Assembly: GCF_002796985.1 (NCBI RefSeq)
Contig: NZ_PEKX01000007.1
Span: forward strand, 1,381,941-1,445,940
DNA: 64,000 nucleotides
From: Pseudomonas sp.
GTDB lineage: Bacteria > Pseudomonadota > Gammaproteobacteria > Pseudomonadales > Pseudomonadaceae
Direction: 5' to 3'
Numbering within the stretch: position 1 is the first letter of the stretch; each line of letters starts with the position of its first letter. Under the pieces are notes generated by a model. The model saw nothing but the letters and a program-made list of their open reading frames with translations. It had not been told where the DNA came from and ran no database searches. The translations under genes were made by a program, and so were the position numbers. Shown in pieces: positions 18,405 to 27,608 of this stretch.

Positions 18405-19232
18405 TCAGCTACCCTGCGGCATTTCCCCCCGCGCCAGGCGCGCATTGATGTCGGCAATCACTGCCGGCAGCTCGGCGATGGTGTCGATCAGGTAGTGCGG
18501 GCGCGAGCCTTCGAACATCTGGCCGATGCGTTGGCGCTCCTGCTCCAGCTGGTGCGCCGGCAGCGCCTGGTACTGCTCGTAGGTCAGGCCCAGGGCGTTG
18601 CCCGAGCAGGTCAGCGCCACGGTCCACATACCGGCGCTGCGGCCTTCGAGGATGCCCGGCCAGGTGTCGTCGACCTTCACGCAGGCCGCCACGTCGTTGA
18701 TGCCCAGGGCGATCACGTTGGCCAGCGCCTGTGCCGGGTGCGGGCGGCCGTTGGGCACTTCATCGGTCGCCACCACATGGTCGGCGACGTAGCCGTTGGT
18801 TTTGGCCAGGGCGACGACCTTCTCCATTACCACGGCCGGGTAGCCGGAGCAGGAGCCGATCTTCAGCCCGCCTTTGCGCAGGGTGGCGATGGCGTCCAGC
18901 GCGCCGGGAATCAGCGCCGAATGCTCGGCGATCTTCTCGATCTGCAGCGGCATGAAGCGCTCGTAGATGGCGGTGACGTCATCGTCGGTGGGCAGGTGGC
19001 CGAAAGCGGCGCGGTAGCGTTCGCCGATGGCCGGGATGTCGCACAGGGTGCGGATGTGGTCCCACTTGCCCATGCCCATCGGGCCACGGGCTTCTTCCAG
19101 ACTGACCTGCACGCCGAACTCGGCGAAGGCCTCGACGAAGATCTGGGTCGGCGCGAAGGAGCCGAAGTCGACCACGGTGCCGGCCCAGTCGAGGATGGCG
19201 GCTTGCAGTTGCTGGGGTTGCTGGTAATGCAT
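18405..19232 (-). CDS. phnX: Phosphonoacetaldehyde hydrolase (phosphonatase)
   Basis: 275 residues, the normal PhnX length. A haloacid-dehalogenase-fold enzyme that splits phosphonoacetaldehyde into acetaldehyde and phosphate. Seen: nucleophile motif DWAGTVVD (D15), Schiff-base lysine in GPMGMGKWDHI (K56), and VKVDDTWPGILEGRSAGMW near the Mg site. Last gene of the 25.4-18.4 kb phosphonate run. No phnW (2-aminoethylphosphonate transaminase) is present, so the aldehyde must come from elsewhere, possibly the neighbouring alcohol dehydrogenase. Confidence 0.95.
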   Translation of the reverse strand: MHYQQPQQLQAAILDWAGTVVDFGSFAPTQIFVEAFAEFGVQVSLEEARGPMGMGKWDHIRTLCDIPAIGERYRAAFGHLPTDDDVTAIYERFMPLQIEKIAEHSALIPGALDAIATLRKGGLKIGSCSGYPAVVMEKVVALAKTNGYVADHVVATDEVPNGRPHPAQALANVIALGINDVAACVKVDDTWPGILEGRSAGMWTVALTCSGNALGLTYEQYQALPAHQLEQERQRIGQMFEGSRPHYLIDTIAELPAVIADINARLARGEMPQGS

Positions 19233-19324
19233 GGCGATACTCCAGTGAGGATAAATTCAGGCTGAGTGCGGCCCGCCCGGCGACATGGCGGGCTCGCGGG
19301 TTCAAGGGGTGTTCGCGGTGAAGA

Positions 19325-20185
19325 TCAGGCCGTGGTGTCGAACAGCTCGGCGATGATCGGCCGCTTGCGGCGGATGCCCAGGCAGCACAGGTAGTAGCTG
19401 ATGTGGAACGGGTCCTCGGCGAAGGCGATGGAGCGCGTGCCCGGCCGGTCGGCGTACTCCACCGCCGAGACGAAGCCCACGCCGATGCCGTGCACCACCG
19501 CATGCACGATCGCCTCGCGGCTGTTCAGCTGCATCGCGCAGTCCAGCTCCACGCCGTGCTGGCGACAGCCTTCCTCCACCAGCTGGCGGGTGCGCGAGGC
19601 CGGCTCGCGCAGTACCACGCGCTCCTTCGCGATCTCCTGCACGCTGACCGATTCCTGCTCTGCCCAGGGGTGGTCGTCGCGTACTACCGCGAGGATCGGG
19701 CAGGTGCGGTAGAGCTGCGTGCTGAGGCGCTGGTCGAACTCGGAGAGGGCGAGGATCGCCACGTCGATGTCGAAGTTGTACAGCCGCTCCAGGGTGCCGG
19801 CCTCGCTGGTGAAGGAGGTCTCCAGCTCGATGTCCGGGTAACGCTGCATCAGCGAATAGGTCAGGCTCATGGCGATCGGCGGCGACACAGCGCCGAGGCG
19901 CAGCATGCCCTGCTTGCGCTGCTGGAAGCTCTGCAGCAGTTGCAAGGCTTCGTCCTCCTGGCCGAACAGGCCCTGGGTGATCGCGTAGAGCTGCTGCCCG
20001 GCCGGGCTCAGCTCGATGAAGCGGCCGCGACGGTGGAACAGCTCCACCGAAAAGCGCTTCTCCAGCCCGCTGACCTGCTCGCTGATGGTCGGCTGGCCGA
20101 CGCTCAGCAGCGCCGCGGCCTGGGTGAAGCTGCCGGTGCGGGCCACCGCGTGAAAGGAGCGCAACCACTTGTGGTACTGGTACAT
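19325..20185 (-). CDS. LysR-family regulator of the phosphonate cluster
   Basis: 286 residues. Helix-turn-helix at about 15-45 (GSFTQAAALLSVGQPTISEQ), then the effector domain. It lies between phnX and the MFS gene on the same strand, with gaps of 92 and 56 nt. It shares the family-distinctive ELFHRRGRxIEL motif with the second LysR gene at 25562, so the two are paralogous. LysR proteins with phosphonatase genes typically respond to 2-aminoethylphosphonate or its breakdown products; the ligand here is not known. Confidence 0.88.
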   Translation of the reverse strand: MYQYHKWLRSFHAVARTGSFTQAAALLSVGQPTISEQVSGLEKRFSVELFHRRGRFIELSPAGQQLYAITQGLFGQEDEALQLLQSFQQRKQGMLRLGAVSPPIAMSLTYSLMQRYPDIELETSFTSEAGTLERLYNFDIDVAILALSEFDQRLSTQLYRTCPILAVVRDDHPWAEQESVSVQEIAKERVVLREPASRTRQLVEEGCRQHGVELDCAMQLNSREAIVHAVVHGIGVGFVSAVEYADRPGTRSIAFAEDPFHISYYLCCLGIRRKRPIIAELFDTTA

Positions 20186-20241
20186 GGCTTCTCTTTATCT
20201 GGCGGGTGTCTGGCACGAGGGCTTGCCGCATGGCCGTGCCC

Positions 20242-21537
20242 TCAGCGCCGGACGAACAGGGCGACCACTGCGCTGCACACGCAGGCCGTGGTGACCACGA
20301 TGAAGATCAGTGAAGTATTGCCGGTCGTGTCGAGCATGCGACCGATCAGGGGTTCGGCCAGACCCGCAAAGAGGTAGGAGGAGAAGTTCATGATCCCGGT
20401 GGCGGTGCCGGCGCGGCGCGCGCCGACCAGGTCCGGGCAGAGCGCCCAGAAGCTCGACGCCGGGCCGTAGACGAAGAAGCCGCAGAGGAACAGCGCGAGC
20501 AGGCCGACGCCGCTGTGCGCCGGCAGGCTCCACATCCACAGGCTGGTGAGGGCGCCCAGCACCATGTAGAGCACGATAGCGCGGTAGCGCTTGCTGCCGA
20601 ACAGGCGATCGGACACCCAGCCGTTGCTCAGTGCGCCCACGGCCATGCCGACGGGCAGGGCGATGGTGATCCACTTCGGGTCGATGAAGCTCTGGCCCTT
20701 CTGCCAGTCGGCACCGAGGAAGTGCACCGGCACCCAGACGATCAACCCGTAGCGCGCGGCGTTCTGGAAGCCCAGCGACAGCGCAGCGACCAGCAGGCGC
20801 GGGTTTTTCAGCACGGCGAGGTAGCGTTGCGTCGAGGTCTCTTCCTCGCCGTGGGCAGCTTCGCTGGCGCGGTCCTCGGCATTCGCCACGCCGGTGTCGG
20901 TCAGCGGCTCGAAGCCCAGGTCCTGCGGGCGTTCGCGGGCGACCAGGTAGAACACGATGCCACCGGCCAGCATCAGTAGTACCGGCAGGCGGAAGATCCA
21001 GCGCCACTCCAGGTGCAACACGTCGATGACCACCACCGAGGTGACGTAGGACAGCACCGAGGCGCAGCCGGCGGCGAACACATAGAAGCCGTAGACCCTG
21101 CCGCGCTCGGCGGCGCTCCACCAGTTCGACAGCAGGCGGCTGCCCGGCGCCCAGCCCAGGGCCTGGAAGTAGCCGTTGATGCCCCAGGGCAGGATCAGGC
21201 TGCCGAAGCCGCCGGCGAAGCTGGTGACCCAGTTGGCCGCGCAGGACAGCGCCGCGCCGATGCTCATGATGCGCCGGCCGCCGAACTTGTCGGCGAGGTT
21301 GCCGTTGATCGCCTGGCCGATGGCGTACATCCACAGCATGGCACTGGAGGCCCAGCCGAGGGTTTCCTTGCTCAGGCCGAACTCGGCCTGGATGCCGGGG
21401 ATGGCGAAGCCGAAAGTCTGGCGGCCGGTGTAGAAGAACAGGTAGCAGAACATGGCCGCCAGCAGCATGCGCCACTGGGCGAGGCGAAACGGGGTGACGG
21501 CGGAGACAGGCCCAGACAGGGTTTGTGCACGGTTCAT
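20242..21537 (-). CDS. MFS transporter, organophosphate:phosphate antiporter-like
   Basis: 431 residues from the ATG with AAGGAAA ahead; a longer frame adds 18 basic residues without a ribosome site. Twelve predicted membrane helices. The start MLLAAMFCYLFFYTGRQTFG and the loop NGNLADKFGGRR fit the OPA group (GlpT, UhpT, PgtP), which moves phosphorylated organic anions. Being inside the phosphonate operon it is a likely phosphonate permease, or an exporter/exchanger for phosphate. Which one is inference. Confidence 0.85.
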   Translation of the reverse strand: MNRAQTLSGPVSAVTPFRLAQWRMLLAAMFCYLFFYTGRQTFGFAIPGIQAEFGLSKETLGWASSAMLWMYAIGQAINGNLADKFGGRRIMSIGAALSCAANWVTSFAGGFGSLILPWGINGYFQALGWAPGSRLLSNWWSAAERGRVYGFYVFAAGCASVLSYVTSVVVIDVLHLEWRWIFRLPVLLMLAGGIVFYLVARERPQDLGFEPLTDTGVANAEDRASEAAHGEEETSTQRYLAVLKNPRLLVAALSLGFQNAARYGLIVWVPVHFLGADWQKGQSFIDPKWITIALPVGMAVGALSNGWVSDRLFGSKRYRAIVLYMVLGALTSLWMWSLPAHSGVGLLALFLCGFFVYGPASSFWALCPDLVGARRAGTATGIMNFSSYLFAGLAEPLIGRMLDTTGNTSLIFIVVTTACVCSAVVALFVRR

Positions 21538-21647
21538 GGTGGTTTTCCTTCTTGTTCGCTCGCGCCGGAGCAAGGCTCGGCGTGTCGGCACTCTTGTTGG
21601 TGCAACAGGAAAAGGCGGCCGCCGGGGCCGCCCGGTGAGGGACGGCC

Positions 21648-22736
21648 TCAGGCGGCTTGCGAGCCGATGAAATTGCGGCCGCGGGCACCCTGCATGGCGA
21701 AGTCGATCATCGCTTCGGCTTCGGTGGCAGTCACGCCGTAGTCGCCGAACTCGGTCTTGACCCCGAGGCGATGGAGGAATTCACACAGGCGCTTCTGCGC
21801 GCCGGCAAGGTCATTGCCGAAGACGCGCTGCAGAATGCGGTCGCGGTCGGCATCGCGGCCCCAGGCCAGGCCCAGCACCAGTGGCAGGGTGAAGGAGCAG
21901 GCGATGCCGTGGGGCAGGCCGTGGCGCAGGGTCATCTCGTAGGAGATGGAGTGCGCCAGCGCGGTCTTGGTGTTGGAGAAGGCCATGCCGGCCTTCAGCG
22001 CGGCCAGCGCCATGCGCGAGCGCAGTTCGCGGTTGCCCAGGTCCTGCTGCAGGCGCGGCAGGCAGTCGAGGATGTCCTCGATGGCGGACACGGCGAAGGT
22101 GTCGGAGATCGGGTTGGCGTTGTGGTTCCAGATCGACTCCAGCGCGTGGGACAGCGCGTCCAGCCCGGTGGAAACCGTCACCCCGGCGGGCACGCTGAGC
22201 ATCAGGTCCGGGTCGATCAGCGCGACCTTGGGCCAGGTGCAGTCCAGGTGCAGGGAATACTTTTTCTGCCGCTGGGCGTCCCAAATGGTCGCCCAGGGCG
22301 TGACCTCGCTGCCGGTGCCGGCGGTGGTCGGCGCGGCAATGAGTGTTTTGTGCCGCGCCGGGGCGAAGGGTTTGCCGGTGGCCAGCAGGTCGAGCAGTTC
22401 GTCGAACTGCCCGGACGCGGTGCCGACGAGCAGCGCCTTGGCGGTGTCGATGGCGCTGCCGCCGCCGAGGGCGAAGACGGTGCTGCAATCGGCTGCGTCA
22501 CGCCAGAAACGCTCGTGCACATCGCGCAGCCAGGCCACGTCGGGGTTGGGTTGCACGTCGTCGATGACGTAGGCGAGGCGCTCGCCGAGCAGGCTGCGGA
22601 CGCGGTCGATCAGCCCCAGTTGCGCGGCTTCGGGGAAGGTCACCAGGGCGACCTTGCCTTCGCAGAGGTCGGCGATGCGGTCCAGGCTGCCGCCGCCGAA
22701 AACGGTGGCGACCGGATTATGGAATCGGGCAGGCAT
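21648..22736 (-). CDS. Phosphonate-associated iron-containing alcohol dehydrogenase
   Basis: 362 residues from MPARFHNPVATVFGGG, with AAGGAA 6 nt ahead of that ATG. Family III (Fe-dependent) dehydrogenase features: NAD-binding GGGSAIDTAK and PTTAGTGSEVTPWA, and metal ligands in the D...H..H..H pattern (GLDALSHALE, TLRHGLPHGIACS). A subgroup of this family (TIGR03405 type) is known from phosphonate operons. It may oxidise 2-hydroxyethylphosphonate to phosphonoacetaldehyde, feeding PhnX, or run in reverse; this is inference from context. Gap of 110 nt to the MFS gene downstream. Confidence 0.85.
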   Translation of the reverse strand: MPARFHNPVATVFGGGSLDRIADLCEGKVALVTFPEAAQLGLIDRVRSLLGERLAYVIDDVQPNPDVAWLRDVHERFWRDAADCSTVFALGGGSAIDTAKALLVGTASGQFDELLDLLATGKPFAPARHKTLIAAPTTAGTGSEVTPWATIWDAQRQKKYSLHLDCTWPKVALIDPDLMLSVPAGVTVSTGLDALSHALESIWNHNANPISDTFAVSAIEDILDCLPRLQQDLGNRELRSRMALAALKAGMAFSNTKTALAHSISYEMTLRHGLPHGIACSFTLPLVLGLAWGRDADRDRILQRVFGNDLAGAQKRLCEFLHRLGVKTEFGDYGVTATEAEAMIDFAMQGARGRNFIGSQAA

Positions 22737-22965
22737 GGGCAGTTCCTTATTGTTGTTTGAACGTGCGGCCATGCTCGGTGCCTCTTCGGTTTCGTTCCAA
22801 TCGATTGATCGCAGGTGGGCATCGGCCTGACCGATAACAGCGGGGGCGGGCATCTTCGGAAAACTCCAGGCGTGCGCCTGCCCGGCGCGCGCCCGGAAGA
22901 CGCACGCGGCAGGAGGTTGTGGCGGAAGTGAGAAGGGGCTGATCTGAAACCGATAGCGGGTGCGG

Positions 22966-23784
22966 TCAGTGCCGCCCCTTCCCCTGGATGGCGTGGCGCA
23001 GGCGGTTGGAGAGCAGGTCGGCGAGCACCACCATGACGGTGATGACGACGATGCAGGTGGCGGTCTCCTGGTACTTGAACAGCTTCAGGCTGCTGACCAG
23101 CTCGAAGCCCAGGCCGCCGGCGCCGACCATGCCCAGCACCGTGGCCGAGCGCAGGTTGACCTCGAAGCGGTAGAGCACCACGGCGATCCACGCGGTAATT
23201 ACCTGCGGCAGCACACCGAAGGCGATCACCTGCAAGGGCCGCGCGCCGGTGGCTTGCAGTGCCTCGATGGGGCCCTGGTCGATCTCCTCGATGCTCTCGG
23301 CGAAGAACTTGCCGAGCATGCCCACGCCGTGCAGCGCCAGGGCCAGCACGCCGGGGAAGGGCCCCAGGCCCACGGCGGAAACGAACACCAGGGCGAGGAT
23401 CAGCTCGTTGATGCTGCGGATGACGTTGAGCAACTGACGCGTGGCGAGGTACAGCCAGCGGTTGCCGTGCAGGTTGCGCGCGGCGAGGAAGCCCAGCGGA
23501 ACGGCGAACACGATGCCCAGCAGGGTGCCCCAGAGGGCAATCTGCAGGGTCTCCAGCGCCGGGCGCCAGAGGCTCGGCAGGATGCTCAGGTCCGGCGGCA
23601 GCGAGCGGCTGAGGAAGTCGCCGATCTGCGGCAGGCCGCTGGCCAGTTCGCTCCAGCTCAGTTGCGCGCCCTCGGCGCTCCAGTGCAGCAGGTAGAGCAC
23701 CGCCAGCACGGCGGCGCCGGTGGTCAGCCAGCCGCGTTTGGTGTGCGGCGTTTCGACCATCCAGTGGTGGCGGCGCAGGTTCAT
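22966..23784 (-). CDS. phnE: Phosphonate ABC transporter permease
   Basis: 272 residues with about six membrane helices. The inner-membrane-component signature is ...ALHGVGMLGKFFAESIEEID and the EAA-like loop IEALQATGARPLQVIAFGVL. Its ATG overlaps the phnC stop (ATGA). Forms the membrane channel for PhnC and PhnD. The 229 bp after its stop contains a GC-rich inverted repeat near 22885-22900, followed by the dehydrogenase gene on the same strand. Confidence 0.94.
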   Translation of the reverse strand: MNLRRHHWMVETPHTKRGWLTTGAAVLAVLYLLHWSAEGAQLSWSELASGLPQIGDFLSRSLPPDLSILPSLWRPALETLQIALWGTLLGIVFAVPLGFLAARNLHGNRWLYLATRQLLNVIRSINELILALVFVSAVGLGPFPGVLALALHGVGMLGKFFAESIEEIDQGPIEALQATGARPLQVIAFGVLPQVITAWIAVVLYRFEVNLRSATVLGMVGAGGLGFELVSSLKLFKYQETATCIVVITVMVVLADLLSNRLRHAIQGKGRH

Positions 23785-24581
23785 GCTCCGGCTCCTGTTT
23801 CGCTGGCGTAGACCGAGCGGGCGGCCGTCTGGTAGGCGGTTGCCTCGCTGCTCGGGCGTTGCTGGTAAATCCGTCGTAGTGCGGAGTCATCCAGTTGCTC
23901 CGCACTGCCGTCGAAGACCACGCAGCCGTTGGCCAGGCCGACGATGCGATCGCCAAACTCTCGCGCCAGGTCCACCTGGTGCAGGTTGCACACCACGGTG
24001 ATGCCCAGGGTGCGGGTGGCCTCGCGCAGGTAGTGCATGACCAGTTGCGCGGTCTTCGGGTCGAGGCTCGCCACCGGCTCGTCGGCGAGGATCACCTGCG
24101 GCCGCTGGGCCAGCGCACGGGCGATGCCCACACGCTGCATCTGCCCGCCGGAGAGCGAATCGGTGCGGGCTTCGGCCTTGTGTTCCAGCTCCACGCGGCG
24201 CAGGCATTCGCGGGCCAGCGCGACGTCCTCGCGGCTGAACAATTGCAGCACCGAGGCGAGGGTACCGACGCAGCCCAGCCGCCCGGTGAGCACGTTCTTC
24301 AGCACCGACAGGCGCGGCACCACGTTGTGGTGCTGGAAGATCATCGCCACCCGGCGCCGCAGCTCGCGGGTATCGCGCGCCTGCATGGCATCGACGGCGG
24401 CCACCTGCAATTCGCCGCCGTCGGCCTGGGCCAGGCGGTTCATGCAGCGCAGCAGGGTGGACTTGCCGGCGCCGGACTGACCGAGGATCACCACGAACTC
24501 GCCGGCCTCGATGCGCAGGTCGATCCCGCGCAGCACCGGGTTGTCGCCGTAGCCTTTGGTCAGTTGGGCGACACGGATCAT
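23781..24581 (-). CDS. phnC: Phosphonate ABC transporter ATP-binding protein
   Basis: 266 residues from MIRVAQLTKGYG, the ATG overlapping the phnD stop (ATGA); longer frames add an unrelated Arg-rich leader. Walker A GQSGAGKST, signature LSGGQMQRVGIARAL, Walker B VILADEP and the following H-loop are intact. Powers uptake with PhnE and PhnD. Confidence 0.95.
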   Translation of the reverse strand: MIRVAQLTKGYGDNPVLRGIDLRIEAGEFVVILGQSGAGKSTLLRCMNRLAQADGGELQVAAVDAMQARDTRELRRRVAMIFQHHNVVPRLSVLKNVLTGRLGCVGTLASVLQLFSREDVALARECLRRVELEHKAEARTDSLSGGQMQRVGIARALAQRPQVILADEPVASLDPKTAQLVMHYLREATRTLGITVVCNLHQVDLAREFGDRIVGLANGCVVFDGSAEQLDDSALRRIYQQRPSSEATAYQTAARSVYASETGAGA

Positions 24582-25450
24582 TTCAGGCTCCGCAGGTCGA
24601 GGTCGAGCACCTTGGCGGTGTCGCGCACGACGTTGTAGGCGGCGTCGTTGGTGGGCTGGAAGCCATTGAGCATGCCCTGGTCGCCCCACGGTACGTCCTT
24701 GATCGAGGCGAACGCGGCAAGCAGTTTCTGCTGCAATTCCGGGTCGAGGTTCTTGCGCCAGACCATGGGCGATTCGGGAATGTCGTCGGATTTCCAGACG
24801 ACCTGGAAGTCGTCCTGCTGCACCTGGCCCGCGCTGATGGCGCCGGCGAGGATGCGGTCGGCCACGGCGGCGGCGTCCACCTTGCGGTTCTCCACGGCGA
24901 GGATGCTGGCGTCGTGGGAGCCGGAGAAGATCACCCCCGAGAACAGCGCCTTCGGGTCATGCCCGGATTGCTCCAGGCCCGCCTTGGGGAACAGGTGCCC
25001 GGAGGCCGAGCTGGGGTCGACGAAGGCGAAGGTATGGCCCTTGAGGTCGTCCAGGCTGCGGATGCCGCTGTCCTTCCGGGCGATGATCAGGCTGTGGTAG
25101 GCGCTGGTGCCGGTCTTCTTGGTCACCGCCACGGCGAAGGCGTCGGCACCGGCGACCTTGTTCGCCAGCACGTAGGAGAATGGGCCGAGGTAGGCGACGT
25201 CCAGCTTGCCGGCGCGCAGCGCTTCGATCACGCCGTTGTAGTCGGTGGCGACGAAGGGCTTCACCGGCATGCCCAGGCGCTGCTGCAACTGGTCGAGCAC
25301 CAGCTGGCTGCTCTTGATCATGGCCTGGGAATCCTCGGAGGGGATCAGGCCAATGGTGAGAGCGTCCTGCGCCTGGGCGGTCGGCAGCAGGGCAGCGGCG
25401 AAGGCGAGCGGCAGCACGGCGAAGCGGAACAGTCTGGTCAGCGAAGTCAT
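24578..25450 (-). CDS. phnD: Phosphonate ABC transporter periplasmic binding protein
   Basis: 290 residues with signal peptide 1-27 (...LLPTAQA). PhnD landmarks: LTIGLIPSEDSQAM, ATDYNGVIEALRAGKLDVAY, and the phosphonate-binding loop FVDPSSASGHLFP. First gene of the minus-strand phosphonate run (phnD-phnC-phnE, then dehydrogenase, MFS, LysR, phnX). Divergent from a LysR gene, with 111 bp between them carrying a CTGTCA/TGACAG palindrome. Confidence 0.94.
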   Translation of the reverse strand: MTSLTRLFRFAVLPLAFAAALLPTAQAQDALTIGLIPSEDSQAMIKSSQLVLDQLQQRLGMPVKPFVATDYNGVIEALRAGKLDVAYLGPFSYVLANKVAGADAFAVAVTKKTGTSAYHSLIIARKDSGIRSLDDLKGHTFAFVDPSSASGHLFPKAGLEQSGHDPKALFSGVIFSGSHDASILAVENRKVDAAAVADRILAGAISAGQVQQDDFQVVWKSDDIPESPMVWRKNLDPELQQKLLAAFASIKDVPWGDQGMLNGFQPTNDAAYNVVRDTAKVLDLDLRSLK

Positions 25451-25492
25451 GGCGTTACCCGGAGGTTGTGTTCGGTAGCGCCAAAGCTAGGG

Positions 25493-25506
25493 CTGTCATG
25501 TGACAG
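25493..25506. promoter_or_regulatory. Palindrome in the phnD-LysR divergent promoter
   Basis: CTGTCATGTGACAG, a perfect 14-bp palindrome 42 nt upstream of phnD and 55 nt upstream of the LysR start. Position and symmetry suit a regulator site for the LysR protein encoded at 25562, but LysR boxes are usually T-N11-A and I cannot show that it is used. Confidence 0.4.
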
Positions 25507-25561
25507 TCACGCCATCAAATCAATATGGGTTCGAGCACAAAACCATTGATAGGAGCTATGG

Positions 25562-26419
25562 ATGTCGACCGCCCGCCTGCGTACTTTCCTCGCCGTGGCC
25601 CGCCACGCCAGCTTCAGCGCGGGGGCACGGGCCATCGGCCTCAGCCAACCGACGGCGACCACGCAGATCCAGGGCCTGGAGCGGGAGTTCAACGTCGAGC
25701 TGTTCCATCGCCGTGGCCGGCGCATCGAGCTGACCGCCGTGGGCCGCGCGCTGCTGCCCATCGCCCAGCAGATGTCGATGCTCGAAGCCGAGGCGAGCAA
25801 CCTGCTGCGCGATTCCGGCCAGCTCAATCGCGGCCAACTGAAGGTCGGCGCAGTGGGGCCGTTCCATGTGATCGAGATGGTCGACCTGTACCGCCGCGAC
25901 TACCCGCAGATCGACGTATCGATCCGCATTGGCAACTCTGCCTCGGTGCTGGCCGACCTGGAAAACTACGTCACCGACGTCGGCGTGCTAGCCGGGCTGC
26001 ATGATGACCCGGCCTTCGTCGCGCAGCTGTACGCGCGGCACCCGGTGATCCTCTTCGCCCACGTCAACCACCCGTTCGCGCGCCACGATGAAGTTCGCCT
26101 GCAAGCCTTGCAGGGCCAGCCGCTGCTGCGCCGCGAGCAGGGCTCGACCACCCGCGTGGCGCTGGAGCGCGAGCTGGACAAGGCCGATGTCACGCCGCGC
26201 ATCGCCATGGAGATCGGCAGCCGCGAGGCCCTGCGCGAGGCGGCGATTCGCGGCATCGGCATCGGCGTGGTGTCCGAGGCGGAGTACATCGCCGACCCGC
26301 GCCTGAAGGCCATCCGCATCAGCGGCGACCCGGTGTGCACCGAGACCTACCTGTACTACCTCGCCGAGCGCCGCAGCAGCCAGGTGATCGCCTCCTTCCT
26401 GCGCTCGCTCGCGCAATAG
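25562..26419 (+). CDS. LysR-family regulator divergent from phnD
   Basis: 285 residues. Helix-turn-helix at about 16-36 (ASFSAGARAIGLSQPTATTQ) and the same ELFHRRGRRIEL motif as the LysR protein at 19325. AGGAG lies 6 nt before the ATG. Divergent from phnDCE, hence the probable regulator of the transporter genes. Having two paralogous LysR genes at the two ends of one phosphonate island suggests separate control of uptake and of breakdown. Confidence 0.9.
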   Translation: MSTARLRTFLAVARHASFSAGARAIGLSQPTATTQIQGLEREFNVELFHRRGRRIELTAVGRALLPIAQQMSMLEAEASNLLRDSGQLNRGQLKVGAVGPFHVIEMVDLYRRDYPQIDVSIRIGNSASVLADLENYVTDVGVLAGLHDDPAFVAQLYARHPVILFAHVNHPFARHDEVRLQALQGQPLLRREQGSTTRVALERELDKADVTPRIAMEIGSREALREAAIRGIGIGVVSEAEYIADPRLKAIRISGDPVCTETYLYYLAERRSSQVIASFLRSLAQ

Positions 26420-26515
26420 CACAGCAGCCGGTGCCGGCGACATGCGCGGATTGTTCAAGCGCAGCGGAGGGCGCCGCGGGAACACTGGCGGCTCCCACTG
26501 CACTGGAGCTGCCCC

Positions 26516-27409
26516 ATGCGATACCTCTACGCCCCTGCGTTCTTCTTCGGTTTCATCGGCCTGGCCCTGACCCTGGTCGGTGCAGGCGTATCGCTGCTCT
26601 GCCTGCCGGCGCTGTTGCCGCTGGCGATCCTGCTGGCCTTCCTCGCCGAGCGGCTCTGGCCCTATCGCGCGGGCTGGAACGAGAGCCACGGCGACGGCGC
26701 CCGTGACCTGCTCCACGCGCTGGTCAACGAGACGCTGAACGGCCTGGGCATTGCTGCGATCCCGTTGATGGCCCTGTGGCTGCCGCATGTCGGGCTGTGG
26801 CCAAACGATTGGACGCTGGCGTTGCAACTGCTGGCAGCGCTGTTGATCGCCGACTTCGGCATCACCCTGGTCCACTACGCCAGTCATCGTTCGCAGTTGC
26901 TCTGGCGGTTGCACGCGGTACACCACAGCGTCACGCGCATGTACGGTTTCAACGGGCTGATGAAGCACCCGCTGCATCAGATGCTGGAAGCACTGGGCGG
27001 CACGCTGCCACTGCTGGTGCTGGGGATTCCGGTGGAGGTTGCCGCGCTGCTGGCGTTCGCCATTGCCATCCAGTTGCTGTTGCAGCACAGCAACGTGGAC
27101 ATGCGCATCGGCGCACTGCGCCACCTGTTTGCCTGGGCGCCGCTGCATCGCTTGCATCACCTGAAATACGGCACGGCGGGGGATGTGAACTTCGCGCTGT
27201 TCTTCAGCTTCTGGGATCGCCTGCTGGGCACCGCGCTGTACCTGCCGGACTACGCGCTGGCGGAGGATGACCTGGGCATCGGCGACCGCCCGGACTACCC
27301 GGTGGCGTACTTCGCGCAACTGGCCGAGCCGTTTCGCCGTGTTGATGTGGCGCACCCGCCGGCGCCGCTGCCGGCGGGGCTGCGGCGTGCGGGAGTCGGC
27401 GCGCGCTGA
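26516..27409 (+). CDS. Sterol desaturase / fatty acid hydroxylase-family membrane protein
   Basis: 297 residues with four or so membrane segments in the first 190 residues. Three histidine clusters of the family bind a di-iron centre: HYASHR, LHAVHHS, and LHRLHHLKYG, with HSNVD between the last two. Such enzymes oxidise lipids at the inner membrane; the substrate is unknown. Stands alone 97 nt after the LysR gene. The REP pair at 27459 follows. Confidence 0.9.
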   Translation: MRYLYAPAFFFGFIGLALTLVGAGVSLLCLPALLPLAILLAFLAERLWPYRAGWNESHGDGARDLLHALVNETLNGLGIAAIPLMALWLPHVGLWPNDWTLALQLLAALLIADFGITLVHYASHRSQLLWRLHAVHHSVTRMYGFNGLMKHPLHQMLEALGGTLPLLVLGIPVEVAALLAFAIAIQLLLQHSNVDMRIGALRHLFAWAPLHRLHHLKYGTAGDVNFALFFSFWDRLLGTALYLPDYALAEDDLGIGDRPDYPVAYFAQLAEPFRRVDVAHPPAPLPAGLRRAGVGAR

Positions 27410-27458
27410 TGCGAGCAAGGCCTGTTCCTGCAGGCCAGCACAAAGCCAGATGCAGACT

Positions 27459-27538
27459 GTAGGAGCGGGCTTGCTCGCGAACGTATTGCTCCCGGAGCAT
27501 TCGGTGTGAAGCGGATTCGCGAGCAAGCTCGCTCCTAC
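27459..27538. repeat. REP pair (inverted)
   Basis: TGTAGGAGCGGGCTTGCTCG plus CGAAC at 27459-27483 (one base differs from the other REP units: GGGC for GAGC) and the inverse TTCGCGAGCAAGCTCGCTCC plus TAC at 27516-27538. Lies between the end of the desaturase-like gene and the end of the convergent AraC gene. Confidence 0.9.
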
Positions 27539-27608
27539 GAAAAGCCCCCACGACTTGCCGATCGCTGAGGTCCAACCTCACCTTCGGAGCGCGCTTTGTC
27601 TGCGATAT

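Noticed and set aside
20209..20224. Another TGGCAC...TTGC stretch near the LysR/MFS boundary
   Set aside because: Spacer is 6 instead of 5 nt, and on the plus strand it faces convergent genes.
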